From: Hippasteria phrygiana
Taxonomy: Eukaryota > Echinodermata > Asteroidea > Valvatida > Goniasteridae
Assembly (NCBI GenBank): GCA_037893225.1
Contig: JAZGUH010000207.1
Coordinates: forward strand, 558,001-622,000
Direction: 5' to 3'
Length of the DNA: 64,000 nucleotides
This document shows positions 53,980 through 63,645 of this stretch, piece after piece (positions within the stretch are counted from its first letter, which is position 1; every line of letters begins with the position of its first letter). The notes under the pieces were generated by a model that did no database searches, had not been told where the DNA came from, and saw only the letters and a list, made by a program, of their open reading frames with translations. A program made the position numbers and the translations under genes.

Positions 53980-54422
53980 GTGACCCGCTCCAGAAAAAGA
54001 TGATATAAGTCGCGCTATGCATTTACGTGTAATGGCCCTTTCAACGTTGAGAGGGTGAAATTTTTCGTCAAAATTCATTTTTTGTTTTTTGTCTTTAATG
54101 ACATCTTAAACATCTAAAGTTTCAGGTTTGGTGCACAACAATGTTCATTTCAGTGAATAAAGTGAAAAAATAACCTTTTTAGAGTGCATTGTTCCATTGC
54201 ATTGTATTGGAACAAGCTATTTCAAAGCCTGTTTTCTCTGTTGTGCAATTTAAACTCCATAGAACTAATTAATATGCAAAAACGCGATATCTCCAGAACG
54301 GAAAGGGCTTTGGAGCTCTGTCATGTACCAAATGAAAGCTTACATTGCGGGCTTTCCAAACATACATGAAACTCATTTTTCATATTTTGCGACATAATAT
54401 ACCTTTTTCCGGAGCGGGTCAC
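53980..54422. mobile_element. Element with GTGACCCGCTCC ends and AAAT duplication
   Basis: GTGACCCGCTCCAGAAAAAG is mirrored by CTTTTTCCGGAGCGGGTCAC; AAAT on both sides (53976-53979, 54423-54426). 443 bp, non-coding. Confidence 0.82.
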
Positions 54423-54461
54423 AAATGACCAGCTAGAACATATAATGTATTTCAGAGGTAC

Positions 54462-54674
54462 CTTGATCTCTTGCGGTTCTTTACCGGCAGCAACAATTTT
54501 CTCTCGGCATTATCACTTCCAGTTCCAGTTTGGCCAGCTTCTTTCTCTTCAACATTGTTCTCTGTCACTGATGTGCTGAGTTCCCGGGAGGAGGGCTCGG
54601 ACCACCAAGCAGGGGTAACTGACGATGCGCTAGAGTCATTTGCACAGTTATTCCACGAGGTGTCAGAACTGACG
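54462..54674 (-). CDS. piggyBac-derived protein, exon 2: acidic linker and NLS-like motif
   Basis: 213 bases, phase 2-2, between ttctttgggctaggttgtgtag and the donor TCAAG|GTACCT. It completes Leu56 from exon 57115-57281, runs through residues 57-126 and donates two bases of Arg127 to exon 51035. Ser/Asn/Glu-rich; contains TPAWWSEPSS, related to two motifs in exon 1, and ends PVKNRKRSR, a plausible nuclear-localisation signal. Phase agreement at both junctions is the main support. Confidence 0.72.
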
Positions 54675-54836
54675 CTACACAACCTAGCCCAAAGAATGTG
54701 AAATCATGGATAGAGATAGTCAGTAGTAGTGTTCCCCTTAGACTTTTCTTAGAAGCTCTTAACCTAGAGTGGCTGTTAGCCCTGAAATGGGGACAGTCCC
54801 CCCCCACCCAAAACAAAAACCAAAAGTGAGGCTTAA

Positions 54837-55056
54837 CCCTAACTACCCCAAGCCTTCCTAACTCCATCAGCAGGTTTTGTCAAGTTTTGATGGATTCACT
54901 GCAGGGCCTTGATTGGCACCATTACTTTTCATGGAGCTATGATGCCCCAATTTGTCCAAGTCCAAAGAATGTGCCATAGGTATACTGCACAGTGTTGGAT
55001 TTTGACAGGTTGATGAGGAAGCCTCCTAGTAAAAATGCATGCCTAGGGGGTTAGGG
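54837..55056. mobile_element. TTAA MITE, CCCTAACTATCCC family, copy 4
   Basis: TTAA at 54833-54836, CCCTAACTACCCC start; ends GGGGGTTAGGG with TTTG. Best match to 6597-6811. Confidence 0.82.
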
Positions 55057-55171
55057 TTTGTTGACACAAATAATTTAGTTTATGGGTTTTCAAGTAATGG
55101 TTGGAGGCACTATAGTAATACATAATTTTAGGGGGATCTGTGTCCTTGCACAGATTTTGCATACATTAAAA

Positions 55172-55398
55172 CCCTAACCCCCTAGGCCCTTATTGCTAGG
55201 AACCATCCTCAATCCTCCAAAATCCTCCGGTGCTTCAATCGCCATTCCTCCTCAATCCTCCAAAATCCTCCTGTGCTTCAATCACCATTCCTCCTCAATC
55301 CTCCAAAATCCTCCGTGCTTCAATCACCATTCCTCCTCAATCCTCCAAAATCCTCCAAAACCACCATGAGGATTTTGGAGGATTCAGGAGGGTTAGGG
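55172..55398. mobile_element. TTAA element with short 43-bp repeat tract (unswollen form)
   Basis: CCCTAACCCCCTAGGCCC start and GGAGGGTTAGGG end, TTAA at 55399-55402. Same as 30864-31909 but with about three units. Confidence 0.82.
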
Positions 55399-55408
55399 TT
55401 AACCTTAA

Positions 55409-55889
55409 ATGTAGTGTACATGATTGGCTATTGTTGCAATTTTCAGAAATGGGCGGATCCAGGGGTTAGTATTTTATAGGAAATATCGTTCCACTGACCT
55501 GTTCAAAGTTTTGCATCGTTGGATGGCAAAAAAACGAGAGAAAAACGGCACTCGTTTTCAGCCGTCGGGCAGATAAAAGCCTTTAGTCAAGGCGCGCGTG
55601 GCTACATGGACGCGTGACGCGCCCCGAATGCCAGCAGGTCCGGGGCGCGCCACTCGTCCGGTTATAGCCATGGGCGCCTTGACTAAAGGCTACAGGGCAG
55701 TTTTCCAACGATTTCCAGCTGGAAATCGTTGGAAAACGATATAAACTTCCACTTTTCTTAAAAACGACAGCACACCTGGTGCCATCATTTCACAGGATGA
55801 TTGAGACTACTATAAACTTGCAGTCTAGTAAGGTATTTCGTGATAACTCAGTCAAAAATTTGGAGGATTACCAATCGTGTACACTACCT
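55409..55889. mobile_element. GGTAGTGTACACGATTGG element, copy 2
   Basis: TTAA at 55405-55408 and 55890-55893; GTAGTGTACATGATTGG / CCAATCGTGTACACTAC ends. Carries the same GCCTTTAGTCAAGGCGCGC hairpin (55577-55693) as copy 1. Confidence 0.78.
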
Positions 55890-55898
55890 TTAATTTAA

Positions 55899-56055
55899 CC
55901 CTAACTACATGTATCCCAGGGCATTACAAACTCCAAGAGCAGGTTGTGTTAAATTTTGCCGGGTTCAGGATTGTAGCGCCTTTGCACTATTACTTTACAT
56001 GGAGCTATGATGCCCTAAGTCCAAAGAATGTGCCATAGGTATGCTGCAGTATCCA
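55899..56055. mobile_element. TTAA MITE, CCCTAACTATCCC family, copy 5 (partial)
   Basis: TTAA at 55895-55898 and CCCTAACTACATG start; interior GGAGCTATGATGCCC matches, right end missing. Confidence 0.65.
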
Positions 56056-56187
56056 ACAATATCGTCCTGACTACATAATTTGAATGAATTTTCAAAGTGA
56101 ACAAAGGGTAGGATTGAATTTTCAGGTCATACGTACATGTATCTCAGAAACGACTTGGAGTTTGGCACTAAAATGTTGCGTGTGTTC

Positions 56188-56802
56188 TAGCCCTAGAAGG
56201 ACGCTATGATATAGCGTCCTAGCGCCCAAGTATGCAAAACAGTCCTATGCTAGAAACCGAAGATCACAAATCACACTTTACCTGCATAAATATTCTTGGC
56301 ATCATTTTATTCAAACAGTTCAACAGCCCATCTCCCTGTACGGATAGAAATATTCCTCCAAGAATGTCAAGAACAGGAGATATTTGCGGCGCAAAATCGT
56401 CTCCGCGCGACGCTGACTTCACAAACACGAGGAGTAATACCCACATTTAGAACGTTCATCAACAGAGGGCGCAATTTACAGTCGCCGCGTGCACGGCCGA
56501 AATTGCGCCCTCTGTTGTTGATGAACGTTCAAGACGCGCGGACAAGGTATTACTCCTCGTGTTTGTGAAGTCAGCGCCGCGTGGAGACGATTTTGCGCCG
56601 CAAATATCTCCTGTTCTTGACATTCTTGGTGGAGGAATATTTCTATCCGTACAGGGAGATGGGCTGTTGAACTGTTTGAATAAAATGATGCCAAGAATAT
56701 TTATGCAGGTAAAGTGTGATTTTTGATCTTCGGTTTCTAGCATAGGACTGTTTTGCATACTTGGGCGCTAGGACGCTATATCATAGCGTCCTTCTAGGGC
56801 TA
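56188..56802. mobile_element. Mutator-like 615-bp palindrome with 9-bp TSD
   Basis: CGTGTGTTC is duplicated exactly (56179-56187, 56803-56811). Arms of about 290-300 bp are nearly identical in inverse orientation, from TAGCCCTAGAAGGACGC to GAGGGCGCAATTT, around a loop of about 22 bases. 9-bp duplications with long inverted ends are typical of Mutator-like elements. Each arm keeps the same protein-like frame (e.g. SPVLDILGG, QGDGLLNCLNKMMPRIFMQ) followed by CAG|GTAAAG, as if captured from an exon. Confidence 0.85.
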
Positions 56803-56882
56803 CGTGTGTTCGTGATACATGCCGATGTATTTTTAGAAAAAGTGTCAATTAAATCTGAAGGTCACAGGTTCAAATTCTGCTT

Positions 56883-56932
56883 GGATTTTCAATGTGAACA
56901 AAGAAGACTTTCTTTGTTCACATTGAAAATCC
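56883..56932. repeat. Perfect 21-bp hairpin from SINE tails
   Basis: GGATTTTCAATGTGAACAAAG pairs exactly with its reverse complement around AAGACTTT. Preceded by a B-box-like GGTCACAGGTTCAAATTC, so it is the fold-back of two SINE tails. Confidence 0.75.
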
Positions 56933-57114
56933 AACAATGGTAAAGCTATTGTACATATATTTGTTGGCATATTTTGTCGTATTTAGAAGGGTGGAAGTAG
57001 AATTTCAGTTGGATTTGGCCACTGCTCTGTGGTGGACTGTATTGGGAATCGGCCATATATATTGCAGAAAAGTGCAAGAGTGAGATTTATTTCCCCCCAA
57101 AGGAAAAAGCTTAC

Positions 57115-57281
57115 AGTTTCTTCTCAATTTCGCACTCGGACTCCCACCAAGGTGACTCGTCAGCATCTTGAACCCCTCGGGTTGAGCGACGACCATCAGA
57201 GTCGGACCACCACGAGGGATTTATGGGCGAGGTATGCCGAGTTGGACAGTCACTGCCCTCAACGTCCGACGTGGACGACAT
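57115..57281 (-). CDS. piggyBac-derived protein, exon 1 with start codon
   Basis: ATG at 57281-57279, with an in-frame TGA two codons upstream, which fixes the start. 167 bases end at the donor AAACT|GTAAGC (phase 2), matching exon 54674. Residues 1-55 are Ser/Asp/Glu-rich and carry NPSWWSDSDG and ESPWWESECE; with TPAWWSEPSS in exon 2 these form three P-x-WW acidic motifs. Such acidic-aromatic clusters resemble activation or protein-docking motifs; inference only. The leader runs into transposon DNA upstream. Confidence 0.7.
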
Positions 57282-57379
57282 GATTCACAGATGCCACTGC
57301 TGGAGTCGATACTTTTCTGCAAGATACAAAAAGACTACTGCATTGCCTTTCTGCCCGTTAGGGTTAATATTTATCTTAA

Positions 57380-57996
57380 TGGTAGTGTACACGATTGGTA
57401 ATCCTTAAATTGTTTTTTACTGAATTATTACGAAATACCTAACTAGACTTTAAGTTAGTAGCAGTCTCAATTATCCTGTGAAATCATGGCACCTGGTGTG
57501 CTGTCGTTTTCAAGAAAAGTTGAAATTTATATCGTTTTCCAAGGATTGTTCGGCCGTACAATCGTTGGAAAAAATAAAAATTGTTTAATACTGCCCTCTA
57601 TTGACCGAATGTAGTTAGTCCGCGTTGTGTCTAAAATGGGTTAACAATCCGAAAATGGGCGCAAGGTTGCAATTATCGTACGTGTGTATACGTGGCGTAT
57701 GCGTAGTGTACCGAAGCGACGTGTTGTAACCACTGAGTCGGCTCTGCCTAGTTATGTGACCAATTGAAAACGATCCTGTTCACAAAAATTGGGCTATTTT
57801 ACATGAGGGCGCTGTAACAAATCCAGTTAACTGCCGCCCGAAGGTTGAAAACAAACGTCGTTTTTCTAGCGCCGTTTTTCTTTTTGCCATCAAATAATGC
57901 AAAACTTTGAACAGGTCAGTGAAACGACATTTTATACAAACCTCAAATCCGCCCATTTCTGAAAATTACAACAATGACCCATGATGTATACTACAT
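57380..57996. mobile_element. GGTAGTGTACACGATTGG element, copy 3 (inverted)
   Basis: TTAA at 57376-57379 and 57997-58000; ends GGTAGTGTACACGATTGG and GTATACTACAT. Lies directly upstream of the piggyBac-derived gene. Confidence 0.75.
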
Positions 57997-58000
57997 TTAA

Positions 58001-58643
58001 AGGTAGAATACAGCTTTGCTGTAATTTTCAGAAATACATGGATTTGGAAGTTAGTATTTTATAGCGTGCTATAGCAAATACTGTAACACTGACCTGTTTA
58101 AAAACCTTTGCGTACGGATGACGTCTGTGGACGCAAAAAAAAAAGTGCCACCAGGCCGGATGACGCCATTGGCTGCCGTTTGTGCAGTTTCAATCCATTG
58201 TTGGATTATTGTTTATGATACGCTTGACTGCACAAACACATTGTATAGCGGTTCGCTTGGCGGCTAGAACCGCCGCGACACCCCGACGTCTCCCGTAAAA
58301 TACCATGCCAAAGGGGTTAAAGTTTTTTAGGTAGGCCTATGGGAAAACAGAGAGAAAAAAAAAATGTTTTAGTAGTCTGGTTCCATACCGTAGACAAAAC
58401 GGGGAATTTATAGAGTCGGGGAATTATCTGGTCGTGGAACAAGAATATTTCCAATGATTATCGGCTGACAAATCATTGGAAAACGATAAAAATTCCCACT
58501 TTTCTTGAAAACGACAGCACACCAGGTGCCATGATTTCACAGGATGCTTGAGACTGCTATTTACTTACAGTCTAGTACAGTAATTTCTTAATAATTCAGT
58601 AGTTTTGATTTTTGATGTTTGCAAATGTGGTATAGTACCTTTA
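58001..58643. mobile_element. GGTAGTGTACACGATTGG element, copy 4, with nested MITE
   Basis: Shares TTAA 57997-58000 with copy 3. Contains GACAGCACACCAGGTGCC and the TTAA MITE 58102-58316. Right end GGTATAGTACCTTTATTAA. Confidence 0.7.
58102..58316. mobile_element. TTAA MITE, TGCGTACGGATGACGCC family, copy 7
   Basis: Inserted at GACCTGTTTAAAG of its host; other host copies (40147, 55497) read GACCTGTTCAAAG without insertion. TTAA at 58098-58101 and 58317-58320. Confidence 0.86.
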
Positions 58644-59021
58644 TTAAACCCCCACCCTTTGAGACATTGACTAATTACACAGTGTTCTAGCCAGGCATTA
58701 AATATCACTAGCACCCACTGCGCTTTCGGGAATTAACACGCTTTAATCCTGCACAAAGCCATGTGCTATAACGGACATGTTGTCGACATGTCTCTGACTC
58801 GGAGTCCATTTTTGTATCTTTGAACAGTTGAAAAACCTATGGTTGTGGGAAATTCTAAAAAGAATGGTGGCCATCTTGAAAATAAAAAAAAACCCAGATG
58901 CTAAACATGTTCTTTCATTTACCTAATTTTTGTAAGCCGGACAAATCATGAAATGAACATAATATAATGTTACATTTCATCTTCTGTAAATTTTCCTGTA
59001 CATGTACTAGTATGCCTAAAT
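58644..59021. other. One-ended hAT fragment; otherwise no feature
   Basis: 58683-58745 matches the CAGTGTTCTAGCCAGG element at 48.4 kb. No gene. Confidence 0.45.
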
Positions 59022-59316
59022 AATAAACCTTTTCAACATTCTCAAAGGATCATGGGATGGGAACAGCGTCGGCCCTTTCTGGCATTATTAGAACAAGCAC
59101 ATTAGAACGGACGTGATTGGTCGCATTGGTCACATGTTGGTTGTCATGGTTGCCAAAATCCTCTTCTGATGTAATAATGTGACATTATTATACTGTTCTA
59201 ATTCCAGCGATTTCCATTCATCAGTAACTGGTACCCTGAGCATGCTGAGAGGGATTCCCCAGTTATTTCCTTTATTTTTATTGCCATCTAAAATTGATTT
59301 TTCTGGTTATTATTTT

Positions 59317-60224
59317 GGCGATTGTGTAGTGTAGGGCCCTAGTTCCCTATAGAACAAAAATCCACTTTAATTGCCAAACTAGTTAGCGACATTACAAACC
59401 AACAGATATGCCGTAGATAAAGGGCAGGGTTTTAGTTTTGAGGAAATATTTTTGGTAAAGCGGCGATGAGGACGACAAAACGCAACGCGAAAATCAAGAT
59501 GGCGATCACCGCAATGCACAGTAAACACGCAAAACAGCGTTCATTCGCATAGCAACTGCCATAAAGCGCGTAAGAAAATTGCATTTTCTACCGAAATAAA
59601 CTGTTCAAAATTACAAAAAACGATGTCAATCATGTCAATAGAATAAACCTTTTCGACATTCTCAAAGCATCATGGGAACTGCATCAGCTTTAACTGGCAT
59701 TAGAAGAGCAAGCACATTAGAACGGATGTGATTGGTCGCATTGGTCACATGTTCGTTGTTATGCTTGCAAAAATCCTCTTCTGATTGGCTAATAATGTGA
59801 CATTATTAGCTGTTCTAATTCCAGAAATTTGCATTCATCAGTAACTGGTACCCTGAGAGGGATTCCCCAATTATTTCCTTTATTTTTATTGGCATTTAAA
59901 ATTGATTTTTCTGGTTATTATTTTTCTTATGTTCCATGCAAAGATATTTGAAAAGGGTATCGCTCAACTCATGACAGATATTTAGCATAAAATCAATTAA
60001 TATTTGGACTGGTTCACAGTGCCATAGGTTTGTGTATAAATTACATGGTTTGTTTGGCCTCCAAACCCACAATGCATTGAGAATGTCAAAAAGGGTTTAT
60101 TAAGAGAAGTCTGCTTTAGCCTAGGTTGAAAAAGTCTTCTTTTTTTTTGGAATGAGAAAAAATACTCTTAACTCTAATTTCATCAAAACTAAACTAAAGA
60201 GGGGCCCTACACTACACAATCGCC
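59317..60224. mobile_element. hAT-type element with perfect 8-bp TSD, nested
   Basis: ATTATTTT on both sides (59309-59316, 60225-60232). Inverted ends GGCGATTGTGTAGTGTAGGG / CCCTACACTACACAATCGCC. Contains AATAAACC copy 3. Non-coding. Confidence 0.9.
59642..60101. mobile_element. AATAAACC element, copy 3, inside the hAT element
   Basis: AATAAACCTTTTCGACATTCTC start and TGTCAAAAAGGGTTTATT end. 460 bp, uninterrupted: the reference copy for the family. Confidence 0.85.
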
Positions 60225-60285
60225 ATTATTTTCCTATGTTCCATGCAAAGATATGTGAAAAGAGTCAACTCATGACAGATATTAG

Positions 60286-60468
60286 CACTATACAACTTCT
60301 AGAAGATCCACAGCATACAACTTCCTACCCTATCAAACCCGGATAGATGCATTTAGGTTTTCATTGATGCCCAGAACAATCCTACTTTGGAACTCCATCC
60401 CAGCCACAGTACATGCTGCACCCAGTCTTGAAGCATTTAAGACTGGATTGCTCACCGTGGCTTTCTAA
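60286..60468 (+). pseudogene. Non-LTR retrotransposon (LINE) reverse-transcriptase C-terminal tail
   Basis: Reads RSTAYNFLPYQTRIDAFRFS, LMPRTILLWNSIPATV, PSLEAFKTGLL, then stop. The R-x..F-x-PRTI-x2-WNSIP-x2-V..SLE-x-FK pattern is the usual end of LINE ORF2 in Jockey/CR1-like groups. It interrupts the right half of AATAAACC copy 2; the 3' UTR extends to about 60645. 5' truncated, as LINE insertions often are. Confidence 0.8.
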
Positions 60469-60716
60469 AACAAGTTCAGAGACTTCACTGTATATATATA
60501 TCTCACTGTAAATCTTTGTTCTGCACTTACACGCACATTTTGTAAATGCGTTAAACACTGGTCCACACCGTGCACGCCAAGCAAATTGACGAGATATCCA
60601 ATTGGACGCACTGTCAATTATCGACGTAGAAGTATAGCAGTACATGCCATAGGTTTGTTTGGCCCACAATGCAATGCCATGAATGCATTGATAATGATAT
60701 GTCGAAAAGGTTTATT

Positions 60717-61227
60717 CAACCATAGAGCAAGGAATCACATGCTGCAGTACAAGCATGGTAAAAGAGACTTTTGAGCTCGAAATTCTAGTTACAACTTACA
60801 TACATGACATAAATTTAAGAAAATGTTGTTGTTGTTGTTGAATAGCTGGCTGAGGCGCTGGCGATAACGATAAACTCATTCTACCGATGGAGGGCGCTCG
60901 CTGTGGCAAATTTGTAAACACCGCCAGGCCCCCACCCCACCCCCTTCCATTCTATCCCACGTCTATCCAATACGTACAGTCAAAGTAAAAAAACAAACCC
61001 AAAAAACTTAAACATAGTCTTTGGAAAATCTCACTACAAGCAGAATAATACCAGACGTCTTTGCTGGGCTGGGCCAGGATAGGTCATGCGCTGGAAAAGT
61101 CCCCCCCCCAAAAAAGAACACCCAACCTTTTCTTGGCGTCAATTACGCCCTCTATTGATCGAATAACTTATTGATGAATATTCATGACCGATGTGTCATC
61201 TGCATCTGACAAATTGATCAAAACAAG
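60717..61227. other. No gene seen; possible promoter at right end
   Basis: Unique sequence leading to ACAAGATGGCAGC at 61223, which resembles YY1-type sites at animal start regions. Confidence 0.35.
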
Positions 61228-61345
61228 ATGGCAGCAAACGGGGGTGTGGGATTCGTCCGGAATCGAAGGGAAAGTACTTTTCGACGGATGATATCCGATA
61301 TTATCCTGGAGCGAGGGAAAGCCAGTTGCCCCGATAATGCAGAAG
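61228..61345 (+). CDS. Candidate first coding exon, gene C
   Basis: ATG in a strong context (ACAAGATGGC) opens MAANGGVGFVRNRRESTFRR, MISDIILERGKASCPDNAE and a donor GAAG|GTACCA (39 codons, phase 1). The CAAGATGGC start context is common at animal promoters. No downstream exon found before the window ends, so it may be the start of a gene to the right or a chance frame. Family not recognised. Confidence 0.4.
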
Positions 61346-61695
61346 GTACCATAGGAGACTTGCAAACGGGGAAGCGAGGTGGGACAGTCTTGATTGTGGT
61401 CGTGTTTTGGTGGTTTTTCTTGCATGCATGCATGCATGGAATGGATGCAGTCTTCGTCTTCGTCTTCACCGTTCACGCGCGTCATGAATGAAGATTCCCT
61501 TCACTGTCAATCATCGTCATGCATGACCAGTGATGACATGTAACTTTTACTTTAGCACTAAATAGCAGTCGTATCGTCATCATCGTGTACTCTGTGCACG
61601 TGGTTTACTTTCTTACTTCCGGTGTTATGGGCCCGTTGACTTCCATCAATGATCAAGTTCAGCTTTACAAATTAATGTATTGTTACCTACATTGA
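61346..61695. other. Intron or intergenic; GCATGCATGC microsatellite
   Basis: GCATGCATGCATGCATG near 61423. Nothing else recognised. Confidence 0.35.
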
Positions 61696-62154
61696 AATAA
61701 ACCTTTTCGACATTCTCAATGCATTGTGGGTTTGGAGACCACACAAACCATGCAATTTATACACAAACCTATGGCACTGTGAACCAGTCCAAATATTAAT
61801 TGATTTTATGCTAAATATCTGTCATGAGTTGAGCGATACCCTTTTCACATATCTTTGCATGGAACATAAGGAAAATAATAACCAGAAAAATCTATTTTAA
61901 ATGGCAATAAAAATAAAGGAAATAATTGGGGAATCCCTCTTAGGGTACCAGCTACTGATGAATGCAAATTTCTGGAATTAGAACAGCTAATAATGTCACA
62001 TTATTAGCCAATCAGAAGAGGATTTTTGCAAGCATAACAACGGACATGTGACCAATGCAACCAATCACTTCCATTCTAATGTGCTTGCTCTTCTAATGCC
62101 AGTTAGGCTGATGATGCAGTTCCCATGATGCTTTGAGAATGTCGAAAAGGTTTC
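61696..62154. mobile_element. AATAAACC element, copy 4 (inverted)
   Basis: AATAAACCTTTTCGACATTCTC left, GAGAATGTCGAAAAGGTTTCTT right; interior matches 59642-60101 in reverse. Confidence 0.82.
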
Positions 62155-62158
62155 TTAA

Positions 62159-62230
62159 CCCTAACACTAACAGTCCTCAATCCTCCAATTTAAATTATAT
62201 GATTTTCCACACACCGTAGGGAGTTAGGGG
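62159..62230. mobile_element. TTAA MITE, CCCTAACACT type, 72 bp
   Basis: TTAA at 62155-62158 and 62231-62234; CCCTAACACTAAC start, GGGAGTTAGGGG end. Includes TCCTCAATCCTCC as in the 43-bp array element. Confidence 0.65.
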
Positions 62231-62262
62231 TTAAATTTCCTCGTACACGATGTAGGCCTAAA

Positions 62263-63242
62263 TGCACCTATCAATTGTAATGACGCACGTTACACCCCCG
62301 GAGGACGTGCATCATGTCAGGCTATGTCCAGTCAATTCGCGACGAATGGGGTGCGTCAAGTACGGCTTTGGTTCGTCGTAAATACAAAGTGGGTTGCGTC
62401 GCGGGTGCGTCATGGTGCGTCATGCAAACCACACGTTACGCGTACGTACGTACTACCCTAGCCCGAGTAACTTGGACCCTTTATCGCCTTTTTTAACATT
62501 TGGACATGATCTGGCGATAGTAGGGTCCAAGGCAAGTGTGCGATAGAGAATGGCTTCTAATTCGATACGTCTAAAATCCAAACAAAAAATTCAAAATTCA
62601 ACCTTACAACGGCCACCAAAATACTAGATACGCCACCATCTTAACAAGTGGAGTTCCATGATCAGATGAATGTACCAAGGTTTACTTAACATCCAAATAA
62701 AAAGTGAAATTTTACCGTTTTATAATTCCCAGAGACCCCCGCAGAACATGTCTTTTCGCTTTCTTGGAGTTCAAATAGTGACTCCTCGACCTTGCATGAC
62801 GTCACCCTGATGCGCAGCGCCCGCATGCACCGCGCGACAACCACTGTTTATGCCGGCGACTGTTTCGTGAGTGGTATAACGGTCGCGGTACATGTTCATG
62901 TAGTATATTGATTCGAGGTTGCACGCGCGTCATGGGGGAGGGAATTCTTCACGAAACAGTCGCCGGCATAAACAGGCATGATGTAGACTGGTACCTTGTC
63001 CTCTAAAATGGCGATGTTGCTGCAGGGCCAGCTAGCGCAACGCTCCAGATTCTTTGATTGCGCTTTATGTCCGTCATCTGTCCGTCATTGGTGAGTTGCT
63101 GTCATTTATTGCGTCAAAATAACATGTATGGTTAGTCACGAACAGGGCGCAAGGGTACGTCAAGGGACACCAGAAGATGGCCTCACAGTTGACATGGACG
63201 CCCCCGGGGGTGTAACGTGCGTCATTACAATTGATAGGTGCA
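62263..63242. mobile_element. TGCACCTATCAATTG element, copy 2 (980 bp)
   Basis: TGCACCTATCAATTGTAATG and CACGTTACACCCCCGG are mirrored at the right (CCGGGGGTGTAACGTGCGTC, CAATTGATAGGTGCA). An internal inverted pair TTTATGCCGGCGACTGTTTCG lies at 62850-62870 and 62950-62972. No transposase recognised. Confidence 0.78.
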
Positions 63243-63375
63243 TAACATGACTGTGTCATATAGACCTAATTTTGAACGGAAAGATTGTGACAACGTTAGG
63301 CCTAGGCCCTATACATTTATTATTTAACTTTAAGAAACCAATAAAATCCTAAAGATAACCATTCATTCATGTTCA

Positions 63376-63420
63376 GAATAAACCTTTTTGATATTCTCAA
63401 AGCATTATTGCAACAGTATC
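63376..63420. mobile_element. AATAAACC element, copy 5 (5' fragment)
   Basis: AATAAACCTTTTTGATATTCTC...GCATTATT only; just upstream of the TATA promoter. Confidence 0.6.
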
Positions 63421-63570
63421 ATGAGGCAAAGAAATTTCCGCGGATTGTTTTCACCCCATTTCCCCCAATGCATGCGTGTGGGCGCGGCGCGGTAGCACGG
63501 CTGCTAAGTATGCCGTACGAACCTGAAAAATATTCAGATGACTGGTTTTTTTCTTTGCCACACGCGTTGA

Positions 63571-63598
63571 TATAAAAGCCGCACTGTTGGTGGTCAGT
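63571..63598 (+). promoter_or_regulatory. TATA-box core promoter
   Basis: TATAAAAG at 63571-63578 is followed 23-27 bases later by TCAGT (63594-63598), an initiator-like site. The start would be near 63596, giving a 35-base leader before ATG 63631. Spacing is normal for TATA/Inr promoters. Confidence 0.5.
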
Positions 63599-63630
63599 CG
63601 ACAAAATCGATACAAAACTGCGGAGTGCCG

Positions 63631-63645
63631 ATGGCTGTGGTCTTG
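63631..63645 (+). CDS. Candidate very short first coding exon, gene D
   Basis: GTGCCGATGGCTG start context, MAVVL, then a consensus donor TTG|GTAAGT. Together with the TATA box upstream this looks like the 5' end of a gene leaving the window. Reading through the donor meets a stop soon after. Family unknown. Confidence 0.45.

Larger units (their letters stand above)
59022..60716. mobile_element. AATAAACC element, copy 2, host of a nested stack
   Basis: Left half 59022-59316, right half 60225-60716, split by the hAT element 59317-60224. Ends AATAAACCTTTTCAACATTCTC and ATGTCGAAAAGGTTTATT. The right half also holds a LINE tail. Confidence 0.78.

Noticed and set aside
1302..62230. CCCTAACCC words as interstitial telomere repeats
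   Set aside because: Only one or two repeats occur, always at MITE ends next to TTAA.
62998..63090. MAMLLQGQLAQRSR frame with good start context
   Set aside because: Ends after 28 codons inside a transposon, with no donor.
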